This document shows, one piece after another, positions 15,655 to 23,111 of a DNA stretch of 32,160 bases. The stretch is from Chryseobacterium sp. 39-10 (GTDB lineage: Bacteria > Bacteroidota > Bacteroidia > Flavobacteriales > Weeksellaceae), in contig MKTK01000031.1 in assembly GCA_001898255.1 (NCBI GenBank), positions 44,913-77,072 on the forward strand. Reading direction: 5' to 3'. The notes under the pieces were generated by a model, which worked only from the letters and a program-made list of their open reading frames with translations, was not told where the DNA came from and made no database searches. Position 1 is the first letter of the stretch; each line of letters begins with the position of its first letter. A program made the position numbers and the translations under genes.

Positions 15655-17307
15655 TTATCCCAACATTTTTTCGAGTTCAAGAATTGCGTTTTGTCTCAGT
15701 TGGTCCAGTGCTTTGATGTCGGCAATAATGGTTTCGGGTGCATCGTAGTGCACTTCTTCGTAAACGGTTTCTTTGTAGCGATTGATGCTGAGGTCATAAT
15801 CATTGGCCACAATTTCTGCTTTGGGCACGAGGAAGGATTGTTGGGTTCTGGCTTTGGCTTCGACTCCGCTGGCTTCGACTCCGCTCAGCCACCGTTTGGA
15901 ATGTGCTGCCGGAGTGGAGTCGGCGGTGGCTTCGGTATCGGTGGAATCGGCTTCGCTGGCTTCGGCTTCGCTCAGCCACCGATGACGATTCCATGCTAAT
16001 AAAATATCGGGGATGTCGCATTTTCCGGCGACTTCGTCTTTAATATTCTCTGGCTCAGAAAATACCTGATCAAACGCCTCTTCAGAAATCAAAAGATTGC
16101 GTTTGTCATCCAAGCTCAGTCCATCGGCTTTCATATCGTAAAACCAAACATTACTGGTACCACCCATATTGGTTTTGGTAAAGAGCAAAATGGCCGTACT
16201 TACGCCTGCATACGGTTTGAAAACCCCACTCGGCATCGAGATAACGCCTTGCAGCTGATGGTGTTCTACCAGTTCTTTACGAATATTCTTGTGTGCTGTG
16301 GAACTTCCGAACAATACGCCATCGGGAACGATTACAGCGGCGCGTCCACCGGTTTTCAGCATCCTGAGAATCAGTGAAAGAAAAAGAAGTTCTGTTTTTT
16401 TGGTTTTCGTCACCTGCAACAGACTTTTTTCTACTTCGTCATAATCCAGCGCCCCTTTAAAGGGTGGATTGGCAAGGATTAATGAATATTTATTGCTGAT
16501 GTCATTGCTTTCTGCCAACGCACTACCGCCTTCCAGATTGGGGTTTTCGATGCCGTGCAATTGCAGGTTCATAGAAGCAATTCGCATCATAGAAGGATCA
16601 ATCTCAATCCCGTTGAACATTTTTTTGTTGTAATGTTCTCTAAAATCTTTTTCTAAAAACCAATCGTTATGCACCTCGTGCATATACTGACTTGCATTAA
16701 CCAAAAAACCAGCGGTTCCCATTGCGGGATCACAAATGGTATCTTCCTTATTGGGTTCCATCAGTTCTACCATCATCCGAATAATATGCCGTGGGGTACG
16801 GAACTGTCCATTGGTTCCGGCTTCTGCAATTTTGGAAAGCATATATTCGTACAGATCGCCTTTGGTATCTTTCTTTTCTAAGGGCAGTTTGTCGATCTGC
16901 TGCACCACTTTGTCCAATAGTTTGGGCGTGGGAATCATAAAGGTTGCGCCTTTCATATACTCGGAAAACTTGCCACCATCTGCACCGAGCGTTTTCATAA
17001 AATCAAAAGCCGTGGTATTATTTAGCTGCTCTTTTGGACGGGTAAAAGTGATGAACATCTCTTCCGGCTCCTGATCTTTGAAATTGGACCAGCGCAACGG
17101 TACTAAATTTTCGGGATAAATTGGTTTGCGCTGTGAACTTCCTAAAACAGTCATATCTTTTTCGTAAAGCGTTTGTCTGTCGTCCAGTTGTTTCAGAAAT
17201 ATAAGGTAGGTAAATTGCTCTATGACCGTTAGAGGGTTAGAAATTCCGCCTGTCCAGAAGTCGTTCCAGATTTTATCGATTTGAGATTTTAGTTCTCCGG
17301 TAATCAT
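15655..17307 (-). CDS. hsdM: Type I N6-adenine methyltransferase M subunit
   Basis: Modification subunit of the Type I system, methylating adenine with S-adenosylmethionine. The helical N-terminal HsdM_N region (SQIDKIWNDFWTGGISNPLT) precedes the Rossmann methylase core. The SAM motif DPAMGTAGF starts at about residue 193, and the catalytic NPPF is at about 281-284. TGGRAAVIVPDGVLFGS follows. Residues ~440-486 are palindrome-encoded and in frame (RWLSEAEASEAD, then RWLSGVEASGVEA), sitting between AWNRH and SFLVPKAEIVANDYDL. The native C-terminal helix resumes to LELEKMLG. A run of nine A residues lies directly before the ATG. All catalytic motifs are intact. Confidence 0.94.
   Translation of the reverse strand: MITGELKSQIDKIWNDFWTGGISNPLTVIEQFTYLIFLKQLDDRQTLYEKDMTVLGSSQRKPIYPENLVPLRWSNFKDQEPEEMFITFTRPKEQLNNTTAFDFMKTLGADGGKFSEYMKGATFMIPTPKLLDKVVQQIDKLPLEKKDTKGDLYEYMLSKIAEAGTNGQFRTPRHIIRMMVELMEPNKEDTICDPAMGTAGFLVNASQYMHEVHNDWFLEKDFREHYNKKMFNGIEIDPSMMRIASMNLQLHGIENPNLEGGSALAESNDISNKYSLILANPPFKGALDYDEVEKSLLQVTKTKKTELLFLSLILRMLKTGGRAAVIVPDGVLFGSSTAHKNIRKELVEHHQLQGVISMPSGVFKPYAGVSTAILLFTKTNMGGTSNVWFYDMKADGLSLDDKRNLLISEEAFDQVFSEPENIKDEVAGKCDIPDILLAWNRHRWLSEAEASEADSTDTEATADSTPAAHSKRWLSGVEASGVEAKARTQQSFLVPKAEIVANDYDLSINRYKETVYEEVHYDAPETIIADIKALDQLRQNAILELEKMLG
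15659..15696. repeat. 38-bp direct repeat, copy 2 (inside hsdM end)
   Basis: This copy is the true 3' coding end of hsdM (RQNAILELEKMLG) and matches 14385-14422 at 35 of 38 positions. The three differences suggest the duplication is not recent. Confidence 0.85.
15850..15983. repeat. palindrome cluster B inside hsdM
   Basis: Two groups of GGCTTCGACTCCGCT...CAGCCACC-type units (15850-15893 and 15925-15980) are separated by about 30 bases. The whole insert keeps the hsdM frame open and in register. It shares its unit with clusters A, C and D. Confidence 0.85.
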
Positions 17308-17349
17308 TTTTTTTTTGAATTTTTGAGGTGTAAAAATAGGGATAATTTT

Positions 17350-17514
17350 GGTGGCTTTGGTGGCTGGCTTCGGCTCCGGTGGCTGAGCGGAGCCGTCGGT
17401 GACTGAGCGAAGCCGAAGTCACCGTAACTGAAATCACCAACTACTACGGTGGCTGAGCGGAGCCGTCGGTGGTTGAGCGGAGCCGTCGGTGGCTGAGCGT
17501 AGCCGAAGCCACCA
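17350..17514. repeat. palindrome cluster C upstream of hsdM
   Basis: Array of GGTGGCTGAGCGGAGCCG units. The best single palindrome is 17488-17513, with arms GGTGGCT (17488-17494) and AGCCACC (17507-17513). It fills most of the gap between the GIY-YIG gene and hsdM, so any hsdM promoter must lie in or beyond it, or in the ~40 AT-rich bases next to the hsdM ATG. Confidence 0.85.
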
Positions 17515-17524
17515 GAGCTGAAAA

Positions 17525-17836
17525 TCACTCTTTCTTAAAATTTTTCCAATGGGTTTCATTCATGCATTCTGCAGCTTTTTTCAGTTCTTGTTCCCAACCG
17601 TTGATCAATGCTTCTTTCTTTTTTCTGCTCCACCCTTGTATTTGTTTTTCTCGGTAAAACGCTTTATCAATCCTTTGGTATTCCTCGTAATAGACCAATT
17701 TTACAGGAAGCCGCTTTTTCGTATGATTTGCGGCTTCTCCTGATTGGTGCTGTGCAAGACGAAGTTCTAAGTTATTGGTACTTCCGGTATAATAACTTCC
17801 ATCTGAACATAATAGAATATACATATAGCCAAGCAT
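17525..17836 (-). CDS. GIY-YIG domain nuclease
   Basis: Single-domain GIY-YIG protein of 103 residues. The motif pair is YMYILLCSDG and YYTGSTNNLELRLAQHQSG, with the catalytic-type arginine in LELRLAQH. The REKQIQGWSRKKKEALI helix is usual in the UvrC-like small family. The ATG at 17836 (or 17824) is chosen because the longer frame to 18064 reads through palindrome cluster D and yields only repetitive Arg/Ser peptide. The gene is wedged between clusters C and D. Such proteins cut or nick structured DNA; the role here is unknown, and it may be cargo of the R-M locus. Confidence 0.82.
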   Translation of the reverse strand: MLGYMYILLCSDGSYYTGSTNNLELRLAQHQSGEAANHTKKRLPVKLVYYEEYQRIDKAFYREKQIQGWSRKKKEALINGWEQELKKAAECMNETHWKNFKKE

Positions 17837-17876
17837 AATCAAAATTTTAGAATGATAATTTTCAAAATTACGCATT

Positions 17877-18061
17877 TGGCTTCGACTTCGCTGGCTTCGG
17901 CTCCGCTCAGCCACCGGAGCCGAAGTCACCGAGAGCGCCGTGACTGAACGGAGCCGAAGCAACCGAGAGTACCGGTGGCTGAGCGGAGCCGAAGTCACCT
18001 TTGCTCCCGTGGCTTCGACTTCGCTCAGCCACCGGAGCCGAAGCCACCGGAGCCGGAGCCA
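17877..18061. repeat. palindrome cluster D between HIRAN and GIY-YIG genes
   Basis: Seven or so units of the same family as A-C, including GTGGCT (18009-18014) facing AGCCAC (18027-18032). It begins just before the GIY-YIG start and ends 4 bases short of the HIRAN gene's stop codon. Confidence 0.85.
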
Positions 18062-18064
18062 CAT

Positions 18065-18379
18065 TTACTTCACCAAATGCACGACCACCGAAATCTGATT
18101 TTCGGGATGCGCATCTTTTGCAATACGCTGGATTCTGGCTTCAACGAACTTTTGTAAGCCAACGCTAAAAAGTTTGTAAAAGATTCGGTTTTCGGATCGT
18201 GGAACGTAGCCGAGTTTGTGATCTTCGTAATAAATAGCCACCGCACGCGGATCGTATTTATTTTCCTGATCCAGCTTCAACCGGAGTTTGGTGCCGATGC
18301 GCAGGTCTTTGAACGCCAATGCACCATCATAATAAGTGAAGCCGGCAATGTCGAAATGGGATAAATGTTCTTTTTTCAT
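18065..18379 (-). CDS. HIRAN domain protein
   Basis: The 104-residue protein is essentially one HIRAN domain: FDIAGFTYYDGALAF, then LRLKLDQENKYDPRAVAIYY, then HKLGYVPRSENRIFYKL. These match the family pattern of a GxxYY start, the N-x-YDPxAVAV strand and the LGYVPR strand. HIRAN domains bind 3' DNA ends in helicases such as HLTF and occur alone in bacterial defence and repair neighbourhoods. Its stop abuts palindrome cluster D. It is preceded by 238 bases holding a membrane-peptide remnant. Confidence 0.82.
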   Translation of the reverse strand: MKKEHLSHFDIAGFTYYDGALAFKDLRIGTKLRLKLDQENKYDPRAVAIYYEDHKLGYVPRSENRIFYKLFSVGLQKFVEARIQRIAKDAHPENQISVVVHLVK

Positions 18380-18457
18380 TTTGATAGGTTTTTACATTAA
18401 TAATTCAAAGGTAAGAATGAGCAATGCAGTAGAACTGCATTGTATTTATTTCGCTTT

Positions 18458-18655
18458 TTAGGGCAGGACTCTAAGAGTCAGGAAAATGATGATTAACCAG
18501 AATATCCAAGGTCCAAAAAGAAAGAAAATAAATAGTAAAGTCAGTGCAAACAAAGGAATTGAAACCAATAGGTTAATCAAGACCCAAAAAAATTCCTCAT
18601 CATTCCGGACTAAAAATTCAACAGTTTGTTTTTGATATAATTTTGCCCAGCTCGA
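18458..18655 (-). pseudogene. small membrane-protein remnant without ATG
   Basis: A 65-codon open frame partly overlapping the 3' end of the ASCH gene. Its last 40 residues, from a TTG at 18580, are strongly hydrophobic with two likely membrane spans (LVSIPLFALTLLFIFFLFGP, then WIFWLIIIFLTLRVLP). No ATG exists in the frame. It is either a TTG-started membrane peptide or the tail of a gene whose 5' part was lost when the ASCH gene arrived. I do not recognise the family. Confidence 0.3.
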
Positions 18656-18959
18656 TCACAAAATTGCAGTTGTCGGTGGTTAGAAAATCTCCGTTTTCGG
18701 GATGAACGTCTTCGTCATTTTCTATGAAAATATCGGTGACTTCTACAATTATTTGTGGTGCTTTTTTTTGGTAACCCTGCTGAAATTTTACGGTTTTGTA
18801 TTTTTTGGTGTCCACAATTTTTCCATTTTCATCAACCACACAAAGGCGGCTGATGTAGAAATCGGTAAACGCACGGTATTCTTCGTGTTTTCGGCCTTCT
18901 AATATTTGGGTAAACCATTCTTTAGCAAGGACAAGGTAGAGTTGGTCTTGTGTTTTCAT
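18618..18959 (-). CDS. ASCH-like (PUA-fold) domain protein
   Basis: The 113-residue product starts with LYLVLAKEWFTQILEGRKHE then EYR, the typical opening of ASCH domains (strand, amphipathic helix, G-x-K-xxEYR). A strand with KAPQIIVEVTDIFI follows. ASCH domains are PUA-like folds thought to bind RNA or modified nucleobases. It starts 17 bases after the VWA gene stop, so the two are probably cotranscribed. The domain call rests on motif recognition only. Confidence 0.6.
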   Translation of the reverse strand: MKTQDQLYLVLAKEWFTQILEGRKHEEYRAFTDFYISRLCVVDENGKIVDTKKYKTVKFQQGYQKKAPQIIVEVTDIFIENDEDVHPENGDFLTTDNCNFVIELGKIISKTNC

Positions 18960-18976
18960 CGTTAATTAATGGGTTT

Positions 18977-19609
18977 TTAAATTGAATCATCAAAGAAATC
19001 TCCCTTTGTGTCTTCCTTGCGGTTGATCTTTGCGTAATATTTGTTTCTTGCGCTTTGTTCTTTCTGAAACATTTTGTCAATTCCTTCGTCATTCTTTTCA
19101 AAAATCAAAGTATTGGTAATGGACAGTTTCAGGGCAATGGCATCCACATCGTGGTCGGTGCCAATGTAGGTGAAGGTCCAGTTTTTTTCTTTCAGATTTT
19201 CAATAATCTTTTTGATGTCTTTCCCTGTGAATTCGCGGGAATCATTTTCCTCTCCATCTGTGAGAATAGTGACCAAAACGTGATGTTCAACTTGCGTGTC
19301 AATTTTCGAATTTAATTGTGCGACGGCTTTCCCAATGGCATCAAAAAGCGGTGTCGCATCGTCGGGCTGGTAAAGATTGGCGTCAATCTCTTTGAGCTGA
19401 TCCACCGAATCGCATAAATGCAATGTTTTGATTGCCTCTCCATTAAATGTAATCACCGAAACCGTATGTTCCTGTTGGGGAAAATTCTTTTGTGCGTTTC
19501 GGATACTTTGTGTGGTCTCGTTGAACCCGGAAATAATCTGGTTTTTAATGCTCATCATCGAGCCGCTTTCATCCAGAATAATGACGTTGTGAATTTGTTC
19601 TGTTTTCAT
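18977..19609 (-). CDS. von Willebrand factor A (VWA) domain protein
   Basis: Cytoplasmic VWA protein of 210 residues with no signal peptide. The MIDAS metal site is complete: DESGS (D13, S15, S17), T86 in DDATPLFDA, and D118 in LTDGEEND. A charged C-terminal helix (KNDEGIDKMFQKEQSARNKY) follows. VWA proteins act as metal-dependent assembly adaptors, often with MoxR-type ATPases, but no ATPase is nearby. It lies 70 bases downstream of the WYL regulator in the same direction and directly before the ASCH gene. CATCTTTG, a near-match to the -7 box, lies just upstream of its ATG. Confidence 0.85.
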   Translation of the reverse strand: MKTEQIHNVIILDESGSMMSIKNQIISGFNETTQSIRNAQKNFPQQEHTVSVITFNGEAIKTLHLCDSVDQLKEIDANLYQPDDATPLFDAIGKAVAQLNSKIDTQVEHHVLVTILTDGEENDSREFTGKDIKKIIENLKEKNWTFTYIGTDHDVDAIALKLSITNTLIFEKNDEGIDKMFQKEQSARNKYYAKINRKEDTKGDFFDDSI

Positions 19610-19679
19610 CTTGATTTATTTTTAAGATTATGAAACAAAGATGAAACAGATGTGTGCAGCCGAAGTGCATTAATAAGAA

Positions 19680-20660
19680 TTAACCCATTTTTTGAATTCG
19701 ACCCATTAATTTCAGTTTCAAACTTTCGGGTTCCAAAACCTTCATATTTTCGCCAAAAGAAAGAATAAGCGATTCCAGTTCATAATTGATTTTGACTTCA
19801 ATGGTCAGCATATTACCGTGAATTTTCTGCGATCCGTGGATGGGTTTAGAGGCGATATAGGGAATTATATTTTCTGATAATTGAACTTCTATTAGCTCAA
19901 CTTCTTTGTTGGGGTCGTTGCTTACGCCGATAATATCCTCAAAATATTCATCAAAATCAATCGGCGATTCTTTGTATTTTTCTTTGGATTGTTCCAGTGA
20001 AATGATACGATCCAGAGGGAAATTCTGCAAATAATGCTCGGAATGATTCCATCCAAATAAGAACCAACGATTGTTGTATTGTTTTAAAAAATAGGCCGAA
20101 ATCACATAATCTTCAGGTTTTATCGCTTTAAAACTTTGATAGCTTATGGCCAAAACCTGACGATTGATAATGTAATGATACAAAGGATTCAGAAAATCTA
20201 TACCTTTCAGAAATTCATTTTCTTCAAAACTGATGATTTTCCGGTTATCATTATTCACATCCAACACGGAACTTAATTTTGCCTGTACCGAATCCACCCA
20301 ATCAAAACCTGGAATATTGCTCATTCTGCCCAAAGTTTCCATGGCATCGGCTAAAGAACTTTGTTCATAAACGGAAAGTGGTTTATTGAGGATCGAAAAT
20401 TCAGTGGTGGCATAGCGGTAATAGACCTGCCTTCCGTCTTTAAGGGACTCAATTGGAGCCGCAAAACCGGCGTCACTTTTCATAAAATCCATATCATCAA
20501 AAATCTGTCGGCGCGAAACCGACATTTCCTGCGCATAATGATCCGACAGTACTTTTGAGCAATACTCAATTAAGTCCTTTATATAAAATCTCCTAAATTG
20601 ATTTGAAAAGCAACCGTCTAAGGCCTTATATCTGATCTGAGCATTTTTGTGAACTGCCAC
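19680..20660 (-). CDS. WYL domain transcriptional regulator
   Basis: A 326-residue protein with an N-terminal helix-turn-helix (KNAQIRYKALDGCFSNQ, SVSRRQIFDDMDFM), a central WYL ligand-sensing domain (LYHYIINRQVLAISYQSF to LKQYNNRWFLFGWNHSEHYL) and a C-terminal WCX-type extension. The start is GTG at 20660: a stop lies five codons upstream and the next ATG falls inside the DNA-binding domain. WYL proteins often control defence genes in response to nucleic-acid ligands. Here it is first in a row of same-strand accessory genes and may control the VWA-ASCH unit; that control is inferred from position only. Confidence 0.85.
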   Translation of the reverse strand: MAVHKNAQIRYKALDGCFSNQFRRFYIKDLIEYCSKVLSDHYAQEMSVSRRQIFDDMDFMKSDAGFAAPIESLKDGRQVYYRYATTEFSILNKPLSVYEQSSLADAMETLGRMSNIPGFDWVDSVQAKLSSVLDVNNDNRKIISFEENEFLKGIDFLNPLYHYIINRQVLAISYQSFKAIKPEDYVISAYFLKQYNNRWFLFGWNHSEHYLQNFPLDRIISLEQSKEKYKESPIDFDEYFEDIIGVSNDPNKEVELIEVQLSENIIPYIASKPIHGSQKIHGNMLTIEVKINYELESLILSFGENMKVLEPESLKLKLMGRIQKMG

Positions 20661-20794
20661 GATTTCGTTTTTTCAATGGCTAAATATACAAACTGCACCC
20701 TACAGAAAAAAGAGGAAAGGCAAAATAAAATAACGAAATAAACACCGATAACGACACGTCTGTAATTTGCCGGCAACCGACCACTACCAAAACA

Positions 20795-20822
20795 AAAGCA
20801 CCCACATTGCTGCAAGTGCTTT
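20795..20822 (-). terminator. possible terminator after the tRNA
   Basis: Seven-bp stem (AAAGCAC at 20795-20801 with GTGCTTT at 20816-20822) with a 14-base loop, followed on the minus strand by a T-rich run. It lies about 12 bases beyond the tRNA 3' end. Confidence 0.35.
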
Positions 20823-20833
20823 ATTTAAAAATG

Positions 20834-20907
20834 TGGCCCAGCTTGGGCTCGAACCAAGGACTTACTGATTATGAGTCAGTTACTCTAACCAACTGAGTTA
20901 CAAGGCC
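20834..20907 (-). tRNA. tRNA with CAT anticodon (Met, or Ile2)
   Basis: Full cloverleaf of 74 bases: D arm ACTCAGTTGGTTAGAGT, anticodon stem ACTGA/TCAGT around loop CTCATAA (anticodon CAT), five-base variable loop, T arm CTTGG-TTCGAGC-CCAAG. CCA is not encoded. The acceptor stem GGCCTTG/CTGGGCC has a U-U mismatch and a G-U pair. From sequence alone elongator Met cannot be told from lysidine-modified Ile2. Confidence 0.93.
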
Positions 20908-20985
20908 TGAAAACAATGAACAAATCATCGTTATTCGTTGGGTGTGCAAAAATAATCTTTTTTGCGGCGAATACAAAAATTTTTT

Positions 20986-21381
20986 CTACTTTTCCTGACA
21001 AAGTTCTACTAAAACACCATTAGTACATTTAGGATGCAGAAAAACAACCCGCTTATTATCGGCACCGTCTTTGGGCTCTTCCGAAATAAAAACAAAACCC
21101 AGACCCTTAAGTCGCTCAATTTCATCTAAAATATTATCAACCCCAAAAGCGATGTGGTGGATCCCTTCTCCCCTTTTCTCAATGAATTTTGAGATGGGAC
21201 TTTCCGGATTGGATGCTTCTAATAATTCTATTTTGCTGTCGCCAACATTATAAAAAGAAGTAATAACACCTTCCCTTTCTACCGATTCGTGTTTATAGTT
21301 TTCTTTTCCCAGCAAACGGGCAAAAAGATCATCAGCTTCCTGCAGCGACTTCACCGCAATGCCTAAGTGTTCAATTTTCAT
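20986..21381 (-). CDS. mce: methylmalonyl-CoA epimerase
   Basis: Interconverts the R and S forms of methylmalonyl-CoA, linking propionyl-CoA metabolism with succinyl-CoA. The 131-residue vicinal-oxygen-chelate protein has two beta-alpha-beta-beta-beta modules. Probable metal ligands are H5 in IEHLGIAV, H75/H76 in GEGIHHIAFGVDN and E126 in GVLVELC. GDSKIELLE and FLHPKCTNGVLVEL are family signatures. It is transcribed away from rbfA, with a 137-base divergent region between them. Confidence 0.93.
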   Translation of the reverse strand: MKIEHLGIAVKSLQEADDLFARLLGKENYKHESVEREGVITSFYNVGDSKIELLEASNPESPISKFIEKRGEGIHHIAFGVDNILDEIERLKGLGFVFISEEPKDGADNKRVVFLHPKCTNGVLVELCQEK

Positions 21382-21506
21382 CCTAACAGATTTTTTGGAT
21401 TCGTTATTGTATTAGTCAAAAAAAATCAAATGATCGGCGGTGTGTCAAGAATTTCAATTAAGAAATTTCAAGCGGACTTCGCCTTCCAACTTCCAAACAA
21501 AAATAC

Positions 21507-21514
21507 TAAATTTG
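21507..21514 (+). promoter_or_regulatory. -7 box abutting the rbfA start
   Basis: TAAATTTG fits TAnnTTTG and ends only 4 bases before the rbfA ATG. If active, transcription would begin at or near the ATG and give a leaderless or nearly leaderless mRNA. No good -33 element is visible. Confidence 0.4.
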
Positions 21515-21518
21515 CGGC

Positions 21519-21881
21519 ATGAACGAAAGCAACAGACAAAGAAAAGTAGCACAGATAATTCAAGAAGATTTCGCAGAACTTTTTAGAAAACAGGCATCTG
21601 AAAGTAAACAAAGTTTTTTGGTAACTGTTTCTGATGCTAAAGTAACACCCGATTTAAGCATCGCTAAAATTTATTTGAGTATTTTTCCGCAAGAATTTCG
21701 CCAACAAATCATGAAGGAAATCGAGGAGAATAAATCCCATTACCGAAACTTCATCGGCCAGAAAATGGCAAAGCAGGTGCGCATTATTCCCGAACTTCAA
21801 TTTTACCTGGATACCACGCTGGATGATGTGGAAAGAATTGAACGTGAACTGAAAGGTGAAGGTGATAATCCTGTCCTTTAA
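21519..21881 (+). CDS. rbfA: ribosome-binding factor A
   Basis: Small KH-fold factor for maturation of the 30S subunit and 16S rRNA 5' end. The 120-residue product shows the family opening NRQRKVAQIIQEDFAELFRK, the strand VTVSDAKVTPDLSIAKIYLS and the closing RIIPELQFYLDTTLDDVERI. It is followed after 15 bases by a lipoprotein-release-type permease, so cotranscription is likely. A -7 box stands only 4 bases before the ATG. Confidence 0.94.
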   Translation: MNESNRQRKVAQIIQEDFAELFRKQASESKQSFLVTVSDAKVTPDLSIAKIYLSIFPQEFRQQIMKEIEENKSHYRNFIGQKMAKQVRIIPELQFYLDTTLDDVERIERELKGEGDNPVL

Positions 21882-21896
21882 TTCTAATAACATTTC

Positions 21897-23111
21897 TTGA
21901 AAAACACGGCATTTTATATTGCAAAAAGATACCTGCTGGCAGACAAAGGAAGCACCGCAGTCACCTTTATCACTTGGTTAGCAGCATTGGCAATGATGGT
22001 GGCAGTTACGGCCATGTTCATCATTATCTCCGTTTTTTCAGGATTGGAAGATCTAAACCAGGACATGATCGCCAACCTCCATGCCGATCTTACCATTAAA
22101 AGCAAAGCAGGAAAAACCCTGGTCAACATCGACAAAGTAACCAAAACACTGAATTCTGATCAGGATATTGCTCATTATTCGAAAACCATTGATGAGAAAG
22201 TGTACCTCAGTTATCGAGAGAGTGGCGACATTGCTAACCTGCGTGGTGTAGATTCTGCCTACATTTTCGTGAACCCCATCAACAAAAATATTTTCTACGG
22301 TACTTATCCTTCCTTTAAATATACCAACGAAGTGCTGATGGAAAATAAACTCGACAACCGACTGAGCATCCCAATTGGCACCAACGGACAAGATACGGGT
22401 GTCTTGATGATGCCCAAGCCGGGAACTGGCATGATCAGTTCACAAGACGACATTTTCAACAAGAAGGAATTCTTTGTTTCTGGTGTTTTTCCGGGAAATG
22501 ATCAGTTGGATAATATGATTATTGCCCCGCTGGAACTTACGCAGGAATTACTCAATTTGCCAAAGAAATCGGCATATCAAATTGTCATCAAACTCAAGAA
22601 TCCTCAAAATGCCGACCAGGTAAAATCCGAACTGCTCGATAAGCTCGGGAAGTCGTACGAAATCACCACGAAATCGGAAGAAAATGCAGCATTCTGGAAA
22701 ATGATCAACACCGAGAAACTTTTCATATACCTCATTTTTGCGCTGGTTATTTTCATCACCACCTTCAATTTGGCTGGTGCCATTATTATTCTTCAGCTCG
22801 ATAAGAAAGGACAGGCAAAATCACTCCTATCGCTGGGCATGAACCTGAGTTCGTTGCGAAATGTGTATTTCTACACAGGCATTCTTATCGTAACGTTCGG
22901 CATTGTTTGTGGTTTGACTTTGGGAAGTGCTATCAGTTATTTTCAGATTGAAACTGGTTTTTTCAAAGCCGGCTCCAATATTGACCTGCCTTTTCCAGTG
23001 CGCATCCGTCTCATTAATTATCTTATTGTGGCAGGAACGGCGGCGTTATTTGGTTTTTCTATTTCATGGTTTTTTTCGAAGATCAACAAATCGTTCTTCA
23101 ACAATGTTTAA
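21897..23111 (+). CDS. FtsX/LolC-type ABC transporter permease
   Basis: Inner-membrane permease of the lipoprotein-releasing family (LolC/LolE-like), which with an ATPase extracts lipoproteins from the inner membrane. The 404-residue product has the order TM1 (~20-45, FITWLAALAMMVAVTAMFII), a MacB-like periplasmic core (~46-270), then three TM spans of the FtsX domain near residues 277-302, 320-348 and 370-392. The start codon is TTG at 21897; it gives the normal family N-terminus KNTAFYIAKRYLLADKG. No ATPase is adjacent, as is common for LolD in Bacteroidota. LolC versus LolE cannot be decided. Confidence 0.88.
   Translation: MKNTAFYIAKRYLLADKGSTAVTFITWLAALAMMVAVTAMFIIISVFSGLEDLNQDMIANLHADLTIKSKAGKTLVNIDKVTKTLNSDQDIAHYSKTIDEKVYLSYRESGDIANLRGVDSAYIFVNPINKNIFYGTYPSFKYTNEVLMENKLDNRLSIPIGTNGQDTGVLMMPKPGTGMISSQDDIFNKKEFFVSGVFPGNDQLDNMIIAPLELTQELLNLPKKSAYQIVIKLKNPQNADQVKSELLDKLGKSYEITTKSEENAAFWKMINTEKLFIYLIFALVIFITTFNLAGAIIILQLDKKGQAKSLLSLGMNLSSLRNVYFYTGILIVTFGIVCGLTLGSAISYFQIETGFFKAGSNIDLPFPVRIRLINYLIVAGTAALFGFSISWFFSKINKSFFNNV

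Noticed and set aside
17304-17528. A 74-codon frame on the minus strand before hsdM
   Set aside because: It is almost wholly cluster C sequence read as AQPPTAPLNHRR-type peptide.
12968-18061. A CRISPR array
   Set aside because: Units are palindromic, of uneven length and orientation, with no unique spacers of constant size and no cas genes.
17837-18064. N-terminal extension of the GIY-YIG protein
   Set aside because: It is palindrome cluster D in translation; the domain begins right after the ATG at 17836.
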